Counted from the stretch's first letter, positions 32,311 through 44,070 are shown. The stretch is 64,000 bases of DNA from Meghimatium bilineatum (GCA_034231615.1 CM067311.1:23409967-23473966), one strand, 5' to 3'. A program made the numbers and translations. The notes: generated from the letters alone by a model not told the origin.

Positions 32311-32504
32311 CTTTATGGGGGTAAAATTATATACATGAAGTGTCAGAAGACCTGCACTTTTCAGATTCGCATTGAGCTGTCAAGAGTATATCTATTCAGC
32401 AGAAATTGGATACCAATAACAAATGAAGTGATGTAGAGCTTATTTCATACCAAACGGCGTTAACTCACGGCGGTGTGCAAGTATTTTATTTCTATGTAAC
32501 ATTC

Positions 32505-32600
32505 TCATTTCTTATATCTCTAATATATGTCTGTTAGCTCGTTTGTGTCCGCGTGCCGTCGGTGTGACGATGAACTATGGAAACCAATAACAGTTGGCGT
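32505..32600. repeat. ~85-bp dispersed repeat, copy 1
   Basis: Shares CTAATATATGTCTGTTAGCT, GTGTCCGCG(T/A)GCCGTCGG and AACTATGGAAACCAATAACAG with 36830-36915 at very high identity. Function unknown. Confidence 0.75.
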
Positions 32601-32814
32601 TCGATAAATCTATATTTGACCTAATATTGTCTGCGATAACTGATAGGTAATTGATGTGTGTTTATAGTTCAGTTATAGGAAATTGAAATCAACGGCATCA
32701 CGTGTGGGATCTTATACCTGCTGGGCTGATCGTGGAGTTTGTTTAAAGTTTGGTCTAGACAAGTTATGTCACATATTTATATCAAATAAACTGAAAATCA
32801 TGAATCCCTTAGTA

Positions 32815-33402
32815 ATGTTTATAACATCTATCTCATACTAAGTAATGTTCTTCTGAGAAAAATGTATAACATCTATCTCGTACTAAGTAATGTTCTTCTG
32901 AGAAAAATGTATAACATCTATCTCGTACTAAGTAATGTTCTTCTGAGAAAAATTTATAACATAAACCACACTAATTAAAGTACTCGGAGAAATGTATAAC
33001 ATAAACCACACTAATTAAAGTACTCGGAGAAATTTATAACATAAACCACACTAATTAAAGTACTCGGAGAAATTTATAACATAAACCACACTAATTAAAG
33101 TACTCGGAGAAATTTATAACATAAACCACACTAATTAAAGTACTCGGAGAAATGTATAACATAAACCACACTAATTAAAGTACTCGGAGAAATTTATAAC
33201 ATAAACCACACTAATTAAAGTACTCGGAGAAATTTATAACATAAACCACACTAATTAAAGTACTCGGAGAAATTTATAACATAAACCACACTAATTAAAG
33301 TACTCGGAGAAATTTATAACATAAACCACACTAATTAAAGTACTCGGAGAAATTTATAACATAAACCACACTAATTAAAGTACTCGGAGAAATTTATAAC
33401 AT
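32815..33402. repeat. minisatellite: 3 units of ~44 bp then 11 units of 40 bp
   Basis: The first class reads TATAACATCTATCTCGTACT-AAGTAATGTTCTTCTGAGA. The second, exactly 40 bp, reads TATAACATAAACCACACTAA-TTAAAGTACTCGGAGAAAT and is repeated 11 times (TACTCGGAGA every 40 bp from 32981 to 33381). The two classes align to each other and to the 42-bp array at 33893-34480. Confidence 0.95.
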
Positions 33403-33850
33403 AGTCTTCATCATTATCATCATCAGGTGCCATACTGACTGGGTTTGGCGATCATGTTTCTTTCACAGCTCTTTATATCTAGTATTATGTATCAGGAAAG
33501 TTGTTGTTTCTCTGCCGTTTAGGCTGTTAAACTGTCTAATATTATCTCACGTTGTCGACCTCTGTCTCTGTTGCCTTCAATCTCGCCTGTTGTGACTGTG
33601 TTATCTGAACCTCCTTGTTTCATAACGTGGTCAAACAATGAAGATTGGCTTTTTCTTATATTATTGTTTAAGCTCCGTCTAGCATTTGACTCTTTCAACA
33701 CCCCCACATTAGTTTTCTTGGCAGTTCATGGTATTCTCAGTATTTTTCTGTAGAAATCCATCTCTACTGTCTTTAATTTCCCTCTTTTTCCTTTGTTTAT
33801 TGTCCAAGATTCGCATTCATATGTTAGTATAGGAGTTATATAGCACTACA
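33403..33850 (-). pseudogene. LINE 3' fragment inserted between two related arrays
   Basis: The minus frame holds GVLKESNARRSLNNNIRKSQ, HVMKQGGSDNTVTTG and EGNRDRGRQRE, the RTE-like C-terminal pattern (GH/DHV...R...E followed by a basic G-R-RGRQ stretch). Toward 33415 is a TGATGATGA-type tail. It separates the 40-bp array from the 42-bp array. Confidence 0.75.
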
Positions 33851-33892
33851 GAATATTAAGTGCATACTCGGTGAAGTTTATAACGTTAATCT

Positions 33893-34480
33893 CGCATTGT
33901 CATTAGTGACGCTTATAAAATTAATCTCACATCAAGTGAAGTCATTAGTGACGCTTATAAAATTAATCTCACATCAAGTGAAGACATTAGTGACGCTTAT
34001 AAAATTAATCTCACATCAAGTGAAGTCATTAGTGACGCGTATAAAATTAATCTCACATCAAGTGAAGTCATTAGTGACGCTTATAAAATTAATCTCACAT
34101 CAAGTGAAGTCATTAGTGACGCTTATAAAATTAATCTCACATCAAGTGAAGTCATTAGTGACACTTATAAAATTAATCTCACATTAAGTGAAGACATTAG
34201 TGACGCGTATAAAATTAATCTCACATCAAGTGAAGTCATTAGTGACACTTATAAAATTAATCTCACATCAAGTGAAGTCATTAGTGACGCTTATAAAATT
34301 AATCTCACATTAAGTGAAGACATTAGGGATGCGTATAAAATTATTCTCACACCAAGTGAAGACATTAGTGTCGCGTATAAAATTAATTTCACACCAAGTG
34401 AAGACATTAGTGTCGCGTATAAAATTAATTTCACACCAAGTGAAGACATTAGTGACGCGTATAGAATTAATCTCACACGA
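33893..34480. repeat. 42-bp minisatellite, ~14 copies
   Basis: Unit: CATTAGTGACGCTTATAAAA then TTAATCTCACATCAAGTGAAGT. The last four units carry GCGTATAAAATTA(A/T)T and ACACCAAGTG. Open frames here are artefacts of the 42-bp period. Confidence 0.95.
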
Positions 34481-35660
34481 ACTGAAATTATAATTGAAGT
34501 TGATAACTTTAAGCTCACAGTAAAATTCAGTAAACTTTATCATTATGAGGTATAAGTAAAGTGTCATTATAAGTAAAGGGAACCTTTCAGCACTAAACCA
34601 ATTATTATAACACTTACGCCTACTTCAGATGAGTCAACAAAATTTAGAAAGAAAAATATTATTAACGGCATCAAGATTATCTTTTAAATTTACAAAAGTG
34701 AAGAAACCATCACACAACCTGGTATATGAAGTGCACTAGTGAACCTTATGTAAAAAAACTCAAGAATTAACTCAGAATCCGCACAAGCAACAATTATATT
34801 ACTATATCCACGGCCGTGCCGTGCTATGATGCAGAGAGGCGGCCGCATCAGGCGGCACCAATCAAAATACATTGTCGGGGGCGACATCTCGAATAAAACC
34901 ATTAAAAGGGGGGGGGGTGGCATTTTGAAGATTTGCATAAAACTGATAAAGTCTACCGCACGGTCCTGAATTAATCAAAAGTGACTTATTCTGTATATTG
35001 AATAACTCGATGTGTCATCTAATATATACAGTAAGTGAAATTACTACAAGCAAAACTTAAAGCCCTAAGCAGTCAAAATTTATTTGGTTGATATTAATTT
35101 TGACCAGATTTACTTTTCAAAGCTGGGTTTAAAGGTATAAATCGTGACATCTCTTACGCCAAAAAAAAACCAACAGAGAACTATAGATAAGATAACAATA
35201 CAAATATTTTTTATGAGTCATGCATAGGAAAATGAATATAAATTCCACATGAATTTTAATTAGTATAATATTATAATTGTAGTTAATCTCACATTTCGAA
35301 AACAGTACCTTATTTCACATCATAATTAATTTAATTACTTTATTTTCCACATCAACATGTAAATAATATTAATTTATTTAACCAGAAATGTATTTACTTC
35401 AACTACAACTAACCGGTTTTGTTCCAGGTCACGTAATGTTTGGCAGCTGTCATTTATCATCGAGCTCTAATTTGGAGCTCATTCTTCAACTCCGCCCACG
35501 AAATTCTGATTCATCTGAACTCTACTGTTCCTCGCCTGATATTCTTTAGGCTTCCAATTCATCTCCGAAGCGTTAGTTTCCAGAAAGTCCATGTCTGGCT
35601 ACGATGTACTGTTTTTTTTCTGAGAATGTATTATATTTATCAATATTTTATCCTCATGTT
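34481..35660. other. mostly AT-rich unassigned sequence; GC-rich patch at 34805-34920
   Basis: The patch 34805-34860 (GGCCGTGCCGTGCTATGATG...GGCGGCCGCATC) is a sharp GC island, followed by a G10 run at 34907-34917. Its minus strand reads MYFDWCRLMRPPLCI, possibly a fragment of a repeat. The rest is AT-rich with no gene. Confidence 0.4.
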
Positions 35661-35664
35661 CTTC

Positions 35665-35860
35665 AGATTTCATTCTCGAACTCCTACATACCAGCAAGAT
35701 GTAGTCGGGAGAAAGGGGTGCATTGTGTCATTGTGTCCAGAGTAGCTGAGATATCTGCCCCTTTCGGCGTGACACACCCAACTTCAGCGTGTTTCCTCCT
35801 CTTATTTTCCAGCTGTATTGTCTCTGTCGTATTTGGCTACACAATCCTGTATTTGGCTCC
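35665..35860 (-). repeat. GAA-tail dispersed family, copy 4, plus 3 x 20-bp repeat
   Basis: The plus strand has TTCATTCTCGAACTCCTACA, then GATGTAGTCGGGAG, CATTGTGTCA and CCCTTTCGGCGTG, matching the reverse complement of the family. Immediately after, TGTATTTGGCTCCACAATCC is repeated three times at about 35832-35890. Confidence 0.6.
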
Positions 35861-36284
35861 ACAATCCTGTATTTGGCTCCACAATCCTGTATTTGTTATC
35901 ACTTCTGGCCTATAGATGAGGGGCAGGTTACGAAGATATTTGGTGGTGTGCGAACATTTTTAGAAACATCATCCTCAAACTCATAGCCTCTCAGGATTGT
36001 AAGGTGACATTATAGAAACCTCAACACAAAAACCTAGCCGTGACTCTGTTCTAAGTGCTGTTTTTGAGTGTAGAGAAATTAGATTTTGTCCAGTCATTGA
36101 TATTATCAAGCCATACTTTCCTTTACCATCCTTTTTTTCCTACCCTCAGCAGTCCCCTGCGTCATAGTTTTGGAAAGGGAATCATGACTTATAATGTGTC
36201 CAAACCACGAAAGTTATTGGATGTTGTACCACTGCTTGAAGATGTTCTTATTGACCTAGAAGAGCATTTGTTGTTGAAAGCCAC

Positions 36285-36365
36285 TAGGACGGCTGCTGAA
36301 GTTGAGGGCGGAGCACATATGGAAATGTCCCGCGTGCTATGAAGCCAGTTTCTAATCAAGTATCA
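36285..36365 (+). pseudogene. LINE family B copy 5: terminal ~80 bp
   Basis: GGCTGCTGAAGTTGAGGGCG, GGAGCACATATGG, CGTGCTATGAAGCCAGTTTC and TAATCAAG match the 3' termini of the copies at 4000-4050 and (inverted) 29-90 and 15965-16035. Confidence 0.75.
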
Positions 36366-36507
36366 AGAAGCATTTAAAAAAAAATATAATGTACTTTGGT
36401 TTAATATTACGTTTCGAATAGCCAACACTTAAATTTACAAAATTAATGCAGGCCATAAATGTGACAATATCATTCTATATTTCATACCACTGATCTTAGA
36501 TTTTCTC

Positions 36508-37225
36508 TTGCTAAAGGCAATAGAAAAGAAAGAAAGAAGTATCACTATATCCATCGATAATAAACACTTTAAACAAGTAAAGGAGTTCACTTACTTAGGA
36601 AGCATTATAACGAGTGAAGGGAAAAATAGTAAAGAGATACAAAATAGATGCAATAAAACATACCAGATCCTAGGACAGATGACACGTATTTTTACGAACA
36701 TAAATGTAAACATAGACACTACAGATGCATTATACAAGACTATTATTATTCCACCACTGCTTTACCAGTGCCAAACCTGGACAATGACAGCACAAGACAA
36801 AAGAAAAATAGTGACAATGAAATATACATTCTTATATTTCTAATATATGTCTGTTAGCTCATTTGTGTCCGCGAGCCGTCGGTGTGACGATGAACTATGG
36901 AAACCAATAACAGAAATGATGTGATAACAGCGATAACATCAAACAGATAGCCAAAACAATACCAGTATTGGAACACATCAAAAGACAACAGATCAACTGG
37001 TTTTCACACACTTCCAGACTACCAACAGACAGCATGCCACAGATGGCCATGGCATATATACATTACGGCTATAAAGTCAGAGGCAGACCATGTAAAAGAT
37101 GGATCACAGAAATCAAAGAAGCCACAGGAACTAGCTTACAAACAGCACACAAGAAGGCCATACCCAGAGAACTCTTCCACCCCGATGCCGAAAGGCAAAC
37201 AAGGTCCACAGCGTACAGATAGATA
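36508..37225 (+). pseudogene. RTE-like LINE (family C-related) 3' region with (GATA)n tail
   Basis: The plus frame has VKEFTYLGSIITSEGKNSKE, IIPPLLYQCQTWTMTAQDKR and, after an interruption, MEHIKRQQINWFSHTSRLP and KVRGRPCKRWITEIKEATG. It ends RSTAYR-stop and AGATAGATAGATA. About 54 nt of LINE around the KCLRK...RLDRMR region is replaced by the 85-bp dispersed repeat at 36830-36915. Two frameshifts or gaps. Confidence 0.85.
36830..36915. repeat. ~85-bp dispersed repeat, copy 2, inside a LINE
   Basis: Near-identical to 32505-32600 (differences include GTTAGCT(C/C)A/GTTTG and GCG(A/T)GCC). It interrupts the LINE C-terminal frame. Confidence 0.75.
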
Positions 37226-37940
37226 GATAAATCATAGACGTCCAATGAATAAAAAAATCAGTTATTGGCTACTGAAAGGAAAATAAAGACTGCGGACTTT
37301 ATTGTGAGTGTTACACGAAGAAGAGATAGTGACAAACATAAGAAGAAGAAGAACTACATTGAACTAGTAGCTCAGATTTGGAGGGATCGAATATGGCCTA
37401 CTGTATGAGATTTTAATGTTTTTTTTAATGTTTTTTTTTTACATTTGTGCACTAAAAAGCCTGATCACAGTGAGCAGTACTGTGTCCATTGTCAAAAACA
37501 CATTTGAAGTTTATGCGAGTATGTTTAGGAAATTTCACTGTTAGGTTGGCTATGGAAAACACAAATTAAAAAAAAACAACAGCAAAGGATCCACGGGTCA
37601 AAGAAGTTTGAGATTTATTGCTCTAGGTCATTAGACCTGTAACGCCACACTTACGAAATAACAAAAGTTCTTTTAAAGAAGAAGGAATATAGTCATTCAA
37701 TAGCTACGTTCCCTCTCATTCGTTTTGCGACATATATCAAGCAGATTTACCTTCACTCACGATTTAATAAATGCCGTGAAATAACGTAAATTTTAAAGGG
37801 CAGAGGGCAGAATGACTAAATTAAACATTTTTGTTATGTAAAACAGACTTTTTTACATTAACTTTATGAACTTGAAGAGATCAGTGGACATAGTGAATTG
37901 ACTTTTATTGTACTCATGTATTTGTGTGTTTGTGTATACT
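37226..37940. other. no gene; possible degraded hAT-like end
   Basis: Includes AAGAAGAAGAAGAA near 37340 and T-runs. The stretch 37600-37625 (CAAAGAAGTTTGAGATTTAT...GCTCT) resembles an old hAT MITE terminus. Nothing else recognisable. Confidence 0.35.
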
Positions 37941-37944
37941 TGTA

Positions 37945-38165
37945 TGTAGGTTCTCACTGTATGTACTCCGTCCCTTTCTAAGAAGAGGCGCAAACTTGTG
38001 GAGAGTACCAAGCATAGCACGTAACTCCGTAACTTCACGTGATAATCCACAGGTATCTCCCCGTCTCCCCCCCACCCCTAAAAAAGGAGGGGAAAAGCAA
38101 CTTTATGAGCACGACTTCACAAGCGGTATTTGAAACAACGACCTCTTGATGACAAAGTAAACGGA
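37945..38165 (-). mobile_element. tRNA-derived SINE, copy 3
   Basis: The minus strand shares ATCAAGAGGTCGTTGTTTCA (degraded B-box area), ACCTGTGGATTATCACGTGA, ACGGAGTTACGTGCTATGCT, then TCTTAGAAAGGGACGGAGTACAT-type sequence with the copies at 19165 and 31341. Poly-C (plus) tracts interrupt the body. Confidence 0.75.
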
Positions 38166-39084
38166 TTTATGAAATATCAAATACTACACGTTACGGTTCA
38201 GCAAATAGAATGTTTACGACAAACATTACATTTCTTAAGTATTGATAAAATCTCACAGATAATAAGAATATTAATATTAGTGATCATGACAATAATGACA
38301 GTGATAATAACAATAATTATAATAATAATTATTATAATCACACAATGGCTTATGATGGCAAGAATGTATAGATTTATGATGTTACGAAATATGTCGATCG
38401 ATAAGGTCATGAACTCCATGAACATGGTTCAATGTCGTAAATAAAGTAACAACTTGGATATTGAAAAGAATAACACTCTTGCGACATCGATATCAAATAG
38501 AAACAATCATAACTCTCCCAGCAACATGCATGTCGATAGTGAACGACGATGAAAGATTGCTATAGCATTACCTGGGGTGAAACCATCAATACTGCAATCT
38601 GCAAAACGATCTGGTCAACAAGAAATCAATAAAAGTTAGTGGGTTTCTGCTGTAACTACTAGAAGAGTTTGGTTTAGTTCTGGCAAGTATTGAGTGAGAG
38701 TATCATCTGTTCATCTTTCAACTCACTGTGAAAAAGCCCGCAGAAAAGAAGGGGCGTGAAAGGGGCCTCAAATCACACTTCCCCTTAAGGAAGTTAGAAA
38801 CTGTATCTAGTACTAGAAACAAGTAAAAATGGGGGATAGGGGGTTAAAATTCTCCTATTTTAACTAATCCCCACCCTCAACTTGCAAATAACGGCCTTTA
38901 GACAATCCATAAATTTAGGTGATTGTTTTTGTAAAAAGATTTATATAGTCCACACTTAAAGACGACTTACCTACGTCCCTGCTTGTGGAGCACATGTCTA
39001 CAGTAAATCTTGTTCACTTTTTTCATCATCATCTAATTCATTCTATGCTTTTATATATATATATATATATATATATACTATATT
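38166..39084. other. no gene; AT-rich with simple repeats
   Basis: ATA/TAA-rich stretch at about 38275-38345 and (TA)n at 39053-39077. No coding similarity. Confidence 0.4.
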
Positions 39085-39905
39085 CGTTCGGACCCCGCCA
39101 GGACCCGTCGGGGCGAAGTTTAATGTATTTGCTTACCCTTTAATACCACACAGTGACAATGTGCTAACCAACAAGCTCACCGTATGGGAACAAAACCGAG
39201 TATGACATCATACTGTCCATAACCAATTCATGGAATATAGTCCATAACCAATATTTTATGAATGGATAAATGCGAATGTCGTGGTGAAAGGTGGTTATCC
39301 ATCTTTGTTGACGAAAACCGTTACAACCTCGTTAGATGTTGGTTCATTATAGTTATGTTGATAAGATTGACGATCGCGCTTCAAGACCATGTTTAATATT
39401 GGGATTTCTCTTCCAGTTTGAGCAGCATTCTGAATCTCTCTTGTTTTGATATCACGCATTAACTGATAGACTGTGCTAGTCTATTGTGTTGACGAAAAAA
39501 TCGAACGAATTTATCAAGAATTTCTGTTTCTTATGTAGTATTTGCTGCGTGTGCTTGTCGAACGTCTGTTGCTTGAGTACGTCCAAAACATACAACCGAG
39601 CGAACTGTGGAACTTTGTTGTATGGCGGTTGTATATGAGAAGTTCAATGATAAGTTTATCCATCAACGTTTAAAACATATGGACCACGACCTTGACAATC
39701 CGAAATTTTGTCTCCCATTGACGCGAAAGAAAGAGCGCTATTTTAAGAGCAAATATTCTCGCAACAATGTGTGTATTTAGGGTGTGTATTGTCAGAGAAC
39801 ATCATGCGCAGGAATTCCATCTCATTACCATGGATATCTGGTGGCTTTGGGAGTATGATCTTTTCCTGTCGACAACAACTTGTATACTTGCCTTCGTTCA
39901 TCCCC
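39085..39905 (-). pseudogene. Helitron-like replicase/helicase N-terminal region, decayed
   Basis: Read on the minus strand from 39900 to 39130 the order is characteristic of Helitron_like_N proteins: CC..EKIILPKPPDIHG with EMEFLRMMFSDN; NSALSFASMG; GPYVLNVDG*TYH; FARLYVLDVLKQQTFDKHTQ-type sequence; REIPILNMVLKRDRQSY; YNEPTSNEVVTVFVNKDG; and MDSMMSYSVLFPYGELVG. Several stops and frameshifts separate these blocks. The helicase domain itself is not present, so it is a fragment of a rolling-circle transposon replicase. No TC...CTRR ends were identified. Confidence 0.85.
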
Positions 39906-40339
39906 AAAAAATGTTAGCACCCCAAAAATGATATATAATATGGAATATTAAAATCATGATTTGATGGAGACGGGGCTTGATGAAATCTTGTCATCTATTT
40001 TGTTTTTATTTTGTTGTTTTCTGTTGTTTGTCTCTTGAAAAAGGTTCAATTTGAGCCGATACGTGGAGAATTGTCCTGTTTAGTTTTATTGCATGTTTTT
40101 TATATATACTTTTTTAAATATATTTTTATTAATAGGCAAGGTAAGTGTTTTAGTAACCTGTTTAATTCATTTTGCTTGAAAGTTGGTAAGTGTTGTGCCG
40201 ATTGCTAAGAGGGACAAAAGACGTATCTAGTAACCTCGAGTACAAATAAGTCAATCTTCTATACTTTCTGAGCCCTTTTTTATCTTCTTTATAGACGTTC
40301 TGAACAACTCATAGTTCATGACGAGTCAAGGACAAGTTT
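39906..40339. other. unassigned
   Basis: Contains CTCTTGAAAAAGGTTCAATT-TGAGCCGATACGTGG near 40032-40070, a string of the kind seen in Penelope-like element terminal regions, but no coding match supports that. Confidence 0.3.
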
Positions 40340-40700
40340 ACACACTTTGAAATGTATATTGGCGATTTTTCTCTTTCATGGCTCTTTCCCATGTTTCTAG
40401 TAACCATACCTTCCATTACTACTTTTCCCATACTGTTATTTCTCTTTATATGATACACGAGGTTCGGCGGTTTATTATAATGTTGTTGATTAGTTTGTTT
40501 TTCTCTTTCTTATGTTATTGTCATTATCCTTCCGTTTCTCATAGGATTATGAACATATTCGTTTATCACATCTCATTTCGATAGAAGAGATTTTCTTCGT
40601 CTCTACTTTTTAAGTGTCCGCGTTTCACAGTCATACATTGCTACTGGGAATATACTTGCTCTTCTAAGATGTAATTTAGCTTTAATGGTACCTTGTAAAG
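40340..40700 (-). pseudogene. decayed RTE-like LINE fragment
   Basis: The minus strand yields HLRRASIFPVAMYDCETRTL near 40690-40615, resembling the ...YGCETWTL block of other LINEs here. Further on come ISKPPNLVYHIKRNN- and MGKVVMEGMVTRNMGK-like strings. Many stops. Confidence 0.55.
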
Positions 40701-41944
40701 TACAAATTCAATTTCATTCGCAAAATTTAATTTATAAAACGGTAGCAAAATAACAAGATACTACATAGACAGGAAATGGTTGTGAAAAGAAATGAATTGA
40801 CAAACGTGTTAAATTGTGACCTAACAATAAGTGACTGCTTTCAAGTTACTTCTGTAACTGATTTTATTTTGTGTGCGTTACAATATCAATCAAACAAAAC
40901 CTGGAGGTTTGTTCATTCGCATATAAGGTTGATAAGGAGAAAGAAAAATGTTATAGTAATCTATGGCTTGTAATTGTGTCTGCTGGATTAATTGGCTTTA
41001 AGTGAAAACTTTGATTTTGTATTGGCTAACCGAGTCGGCTACTTCATGACCTACCACAGAATCTGCAGATACAAGTTATCGGAAAACTGATAACATTGGT
41101 TTCTAGAATGTAATAAAATGAACAACCACGTGAAGTACCCACGAGGGGGTCAACAATTAGATTCTGTGTCTGGAGATCTAAGATCGCTAAGCGTACCTAA
41201 GTAATGTCCCTTTAAATATCATTGAGGCGTATAGGGCATGCAGTGCAAATGACGTATGTGTTTTGTGTGTACGCTAGTTGTGATGTGTTATTAATCACGT
41301 CGTCCATCTTTATTTTCAAAGATTTGATCTGGTGTTCAGTTACTCGGGAGCCAATTGTGGTCGACAAGCTCACATTCAAACCTTGTATTACTTGACTAGA
41401 AACCAATGAACGAATCATTGCCCTGCTGCCAGGGCCTTAGATATGTCAGTAAGGATGGAGTTTTACCACAAAAAAAGGCATTCGCCCTTTCTACAAAGCC
41501 CTCTTTTTGATTGAAAACATGTCCTTTCTGCAAAAATCGTTACTGAAGGAGTTTTACTCACCTTTTGGCTACATTCCTGGGTCACAAACTCATGTCATTA
41601 TTTACTATGGGATGGGGGAGGGTTATGGACTAGTGTTGCTGTCCACCTGGGACGACACTAGAAATATTTTAACGTATTAATTAGATGCAAAAACAATGCA
41701 AAGTTGACAGTTTTTGAGAGATGCCACATTTTTAGCCGGGCCAAATGTACAAGATTTAATCCCCCCTCCCTTTCTATAGCAAAGCAGAGAATGAAATAGT
41801 ATGCTAAGAAACAACATGCTAAAGATAAGATAGAACATTACCCTTTTACAGGTTTCTTTAAAAAAAAAGTTCTTACAAATGCGAGGAGTTTAGTTTTTCT
41901 TAGATAAACCCTCTCCCTCTTTACGAAAGTCATATCTACGGCAC
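40701..41944. other. no gene seen
   Basis: AT-rich sequence with no recognised element. The open frames at 40776-40973 (plus) and 41212-41418 (minus) have no supporting signals. Confidence 0.4.
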
Positions 41945-42640
41945 TGAATAGGAATATTACACATAAGACTGTAGCATATTAAGTTCATATTACACATATG
42001 ACTGTAGCATGTTAAGTTCCTATTACACATAGGACTGTAGCATATTAAGTTCCTATTACACATAGGACTGTAGCGTGTTAAGTTTCTATTACACATAGGA
42101 CTGTATTGTTTTAAGTTCATATTACACATAGGACTGTATTGTTTTAAGTTCCTATTACACATAGGACTGTAGCATATTAAGTTCCTATTACACATAGGAC
42201 TGTAGCATATTAAGTTCCTATTACACATAGGACTGTAGCGTGTTAAGTTTCTATTACACATAGGACTGTAGCATATTAAGTTCATATTACACATAGGACT
42301 GTAGCGTGTTAAGTTTCTATTACACATAGGACTGTAGCATATTAAGTTCATATTACACATAGGACTGTAGCATATTAAGTTCCTATTACACATAGGACTG
42401 TATTGTTTTAAGTTCCTATTACACATAGGACTGTATTGTTTTAAGTTTCTATTACACATAGGAATGTAGTGTGTTAAGTTCCTATTACACATAGGAATGT
42501 AGTGTGTTAAGTTCCTATTACACATAGGAATGTAGTGTGTTAAGTTCCTATTACACATAGGAATGTAGTGTGTTAAGTTCCTATTACACATAGGAATGTA
42601 GTGTGTTAAGTTCCTATTATACATATGGATGTAGTGTTAT
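41945..42640. repeat. 33-bp minisatellite, ~21 copies in several variant classes
   Basis: Unit: TTCCTATTACACATAGGACT then GTAGCATATTAAG. Variants are GTAGCGTGTTAAGTT, GTATTGTTTTAAG and, in the last six copies, GGAATGTAGTGTGTTAAG. The minus strand is open throughout only because 33 is divisible by 3. Confidence 0.96.
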
Positions 42641-42849
42641 CAAAAGTTCTCAAGTTTTAATATGTCTATATTCTTTCCATAGTACGCACCTTGGCGTAGG
42701 GTCACCCTACATCCATGACATGGATTTACCATACAAGCATTGACCTTGGTTCATCATACAGAAGCTGAAATGGGTTCAGTTTTACAACTGTCCTAATTTG
42801 ATGAGGATATATCAATTTTTAGCGAAAATAGAACCTTTACGAATGATAT

Positions 42850-43530
42850 TCTCGAAAGGTCAATACTAATCCCATAGCTAAGGCAAACAACTCAACATAT
42901 CTAGGGATATACACGAAATATCAAACTTACAAATAGAAAGTATATCCACCATCTCTTAGGGAGAGCATAAAAGAAGATAACATTTTAATCAAAGGGATCG
43001 CTACGGATCGCTACCAAATTCTTTGGAGATGACTTGAATACCCTTCGAAGCTATACCTGGGATATGTACGTTCTGTCATATACTATTCCTTTTCTCTATA
43101 GGCCACAGATAGCTCTTCACATAGAATCAGAAAGCTTTGATTGTATCCAAAACCGACCTCTGATGTTTTTTGCTGACTACAAACTACCACGATAAATTAA
43201 TATGAAATATCTTCCATCGTTGAACCTCTGAAAATAAGAAGTGAGAAAGTGATCCACTAACATACTTAAGATTCCTTCACACCGACGAAAATATAAGAAA
43301 AATGTTTATCTCAACAAAACTAAGAAAACAATATGATCAAGAATGAGCCTTCAACAGTAAGTATCAAGACCTACTAACAACCGCAACAAAAGGCAAACAA
43401 TTCGAGTAATACCAGAACTACCAGCACACTATCAAATGCAAGAACCTAATATGCAAACAAATCTCCAAGAAGAAATCAATGACCCCTCCACCGATACTAC
43501 TAAAACCGCTATTGTGACTATATACCCCTT
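42850..43530 (+). pseudogene. decayed LINE (family A-like) post-RT region
   Basis: The plus frame gives NSTYLGIYTKYQT near 42890, LYLGYVRSVIYYSF near 43050-43085 and IQNRPLMFFADY at about 43145, following the order YLG...YVRP.LEY...QN.ALR seen in the family A element at 8420-8690. Stops are frequent. Confidence 0.6.
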
Positions 43531-43599
43531 TGGTGAAAATATGAATTATGAGTACAGGTATCAGCACGCATGTTTACTGAAATATGAGCGCTTCCGATG

Positions 43600-44070
43600 C
43601 TTCAATCACGTGACATGCTGATTGGCGTAGGAGATAATGCTTCTCCACAACTTTCTGTCTCTTGTGTTGTTAATAAGTTCTGTTGACGACTGCATTTTGT
43701 GCCACAGTGACAATTCATCCAGAAATGTATCTCGTTGTCTTTCTCTGTCTCTTCTCCCCTTGATATTTCCGGTGGTTACTAAATGTTCGGGTTTTTCTGT
43801 CCTCATCACATGCCCAAAAATATTGATTGTCTGCTTCTAGTTTTTGCTATAATTTGTCATTTTACTCCAGCATCTCTGAGAACTTCTAGATTACTTTTCC
43901 TGGCAGTCCATAGAATTTTCATTATTCTTCTTAAAAACCACATCTTTCTTGCTTTCAGATTATCTTGGGCACTTTTGTTTACTGTCCATGCTTGGTTTCC
44001 ATAAAGAAGGATTGGCTCAATATAACATCCTTGCACTCGAACGTATGCATTGATATTACTCCATTGCATA
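43600..44070 (-). pseudogene. RTE-like LINE 3' region (family D-like)
   Basis: The minus frames have YIEPILLYGNQAWTVNKSAQ, RKMWFLRRIMKILWTARKSN then, after a frameshift, MMRTEKPEHLVTTGNIKGRR and TFLDELSLWH. It ends near 43610. The copy at 51840-52040 has the same final segment. Confidence 0.8.

Noticed and set aside
39995-40070. Penelope-like element terminus
   Set aside because: A single motif resemblance without RT or GIY-YIG coding sequence.
41890-42624. 244-codon frame with CNRNL repeats on the minus strand
   Set aside because: Translation of a 33-bp tandem array; no start context, splice sites or non-repeat coding sequence.
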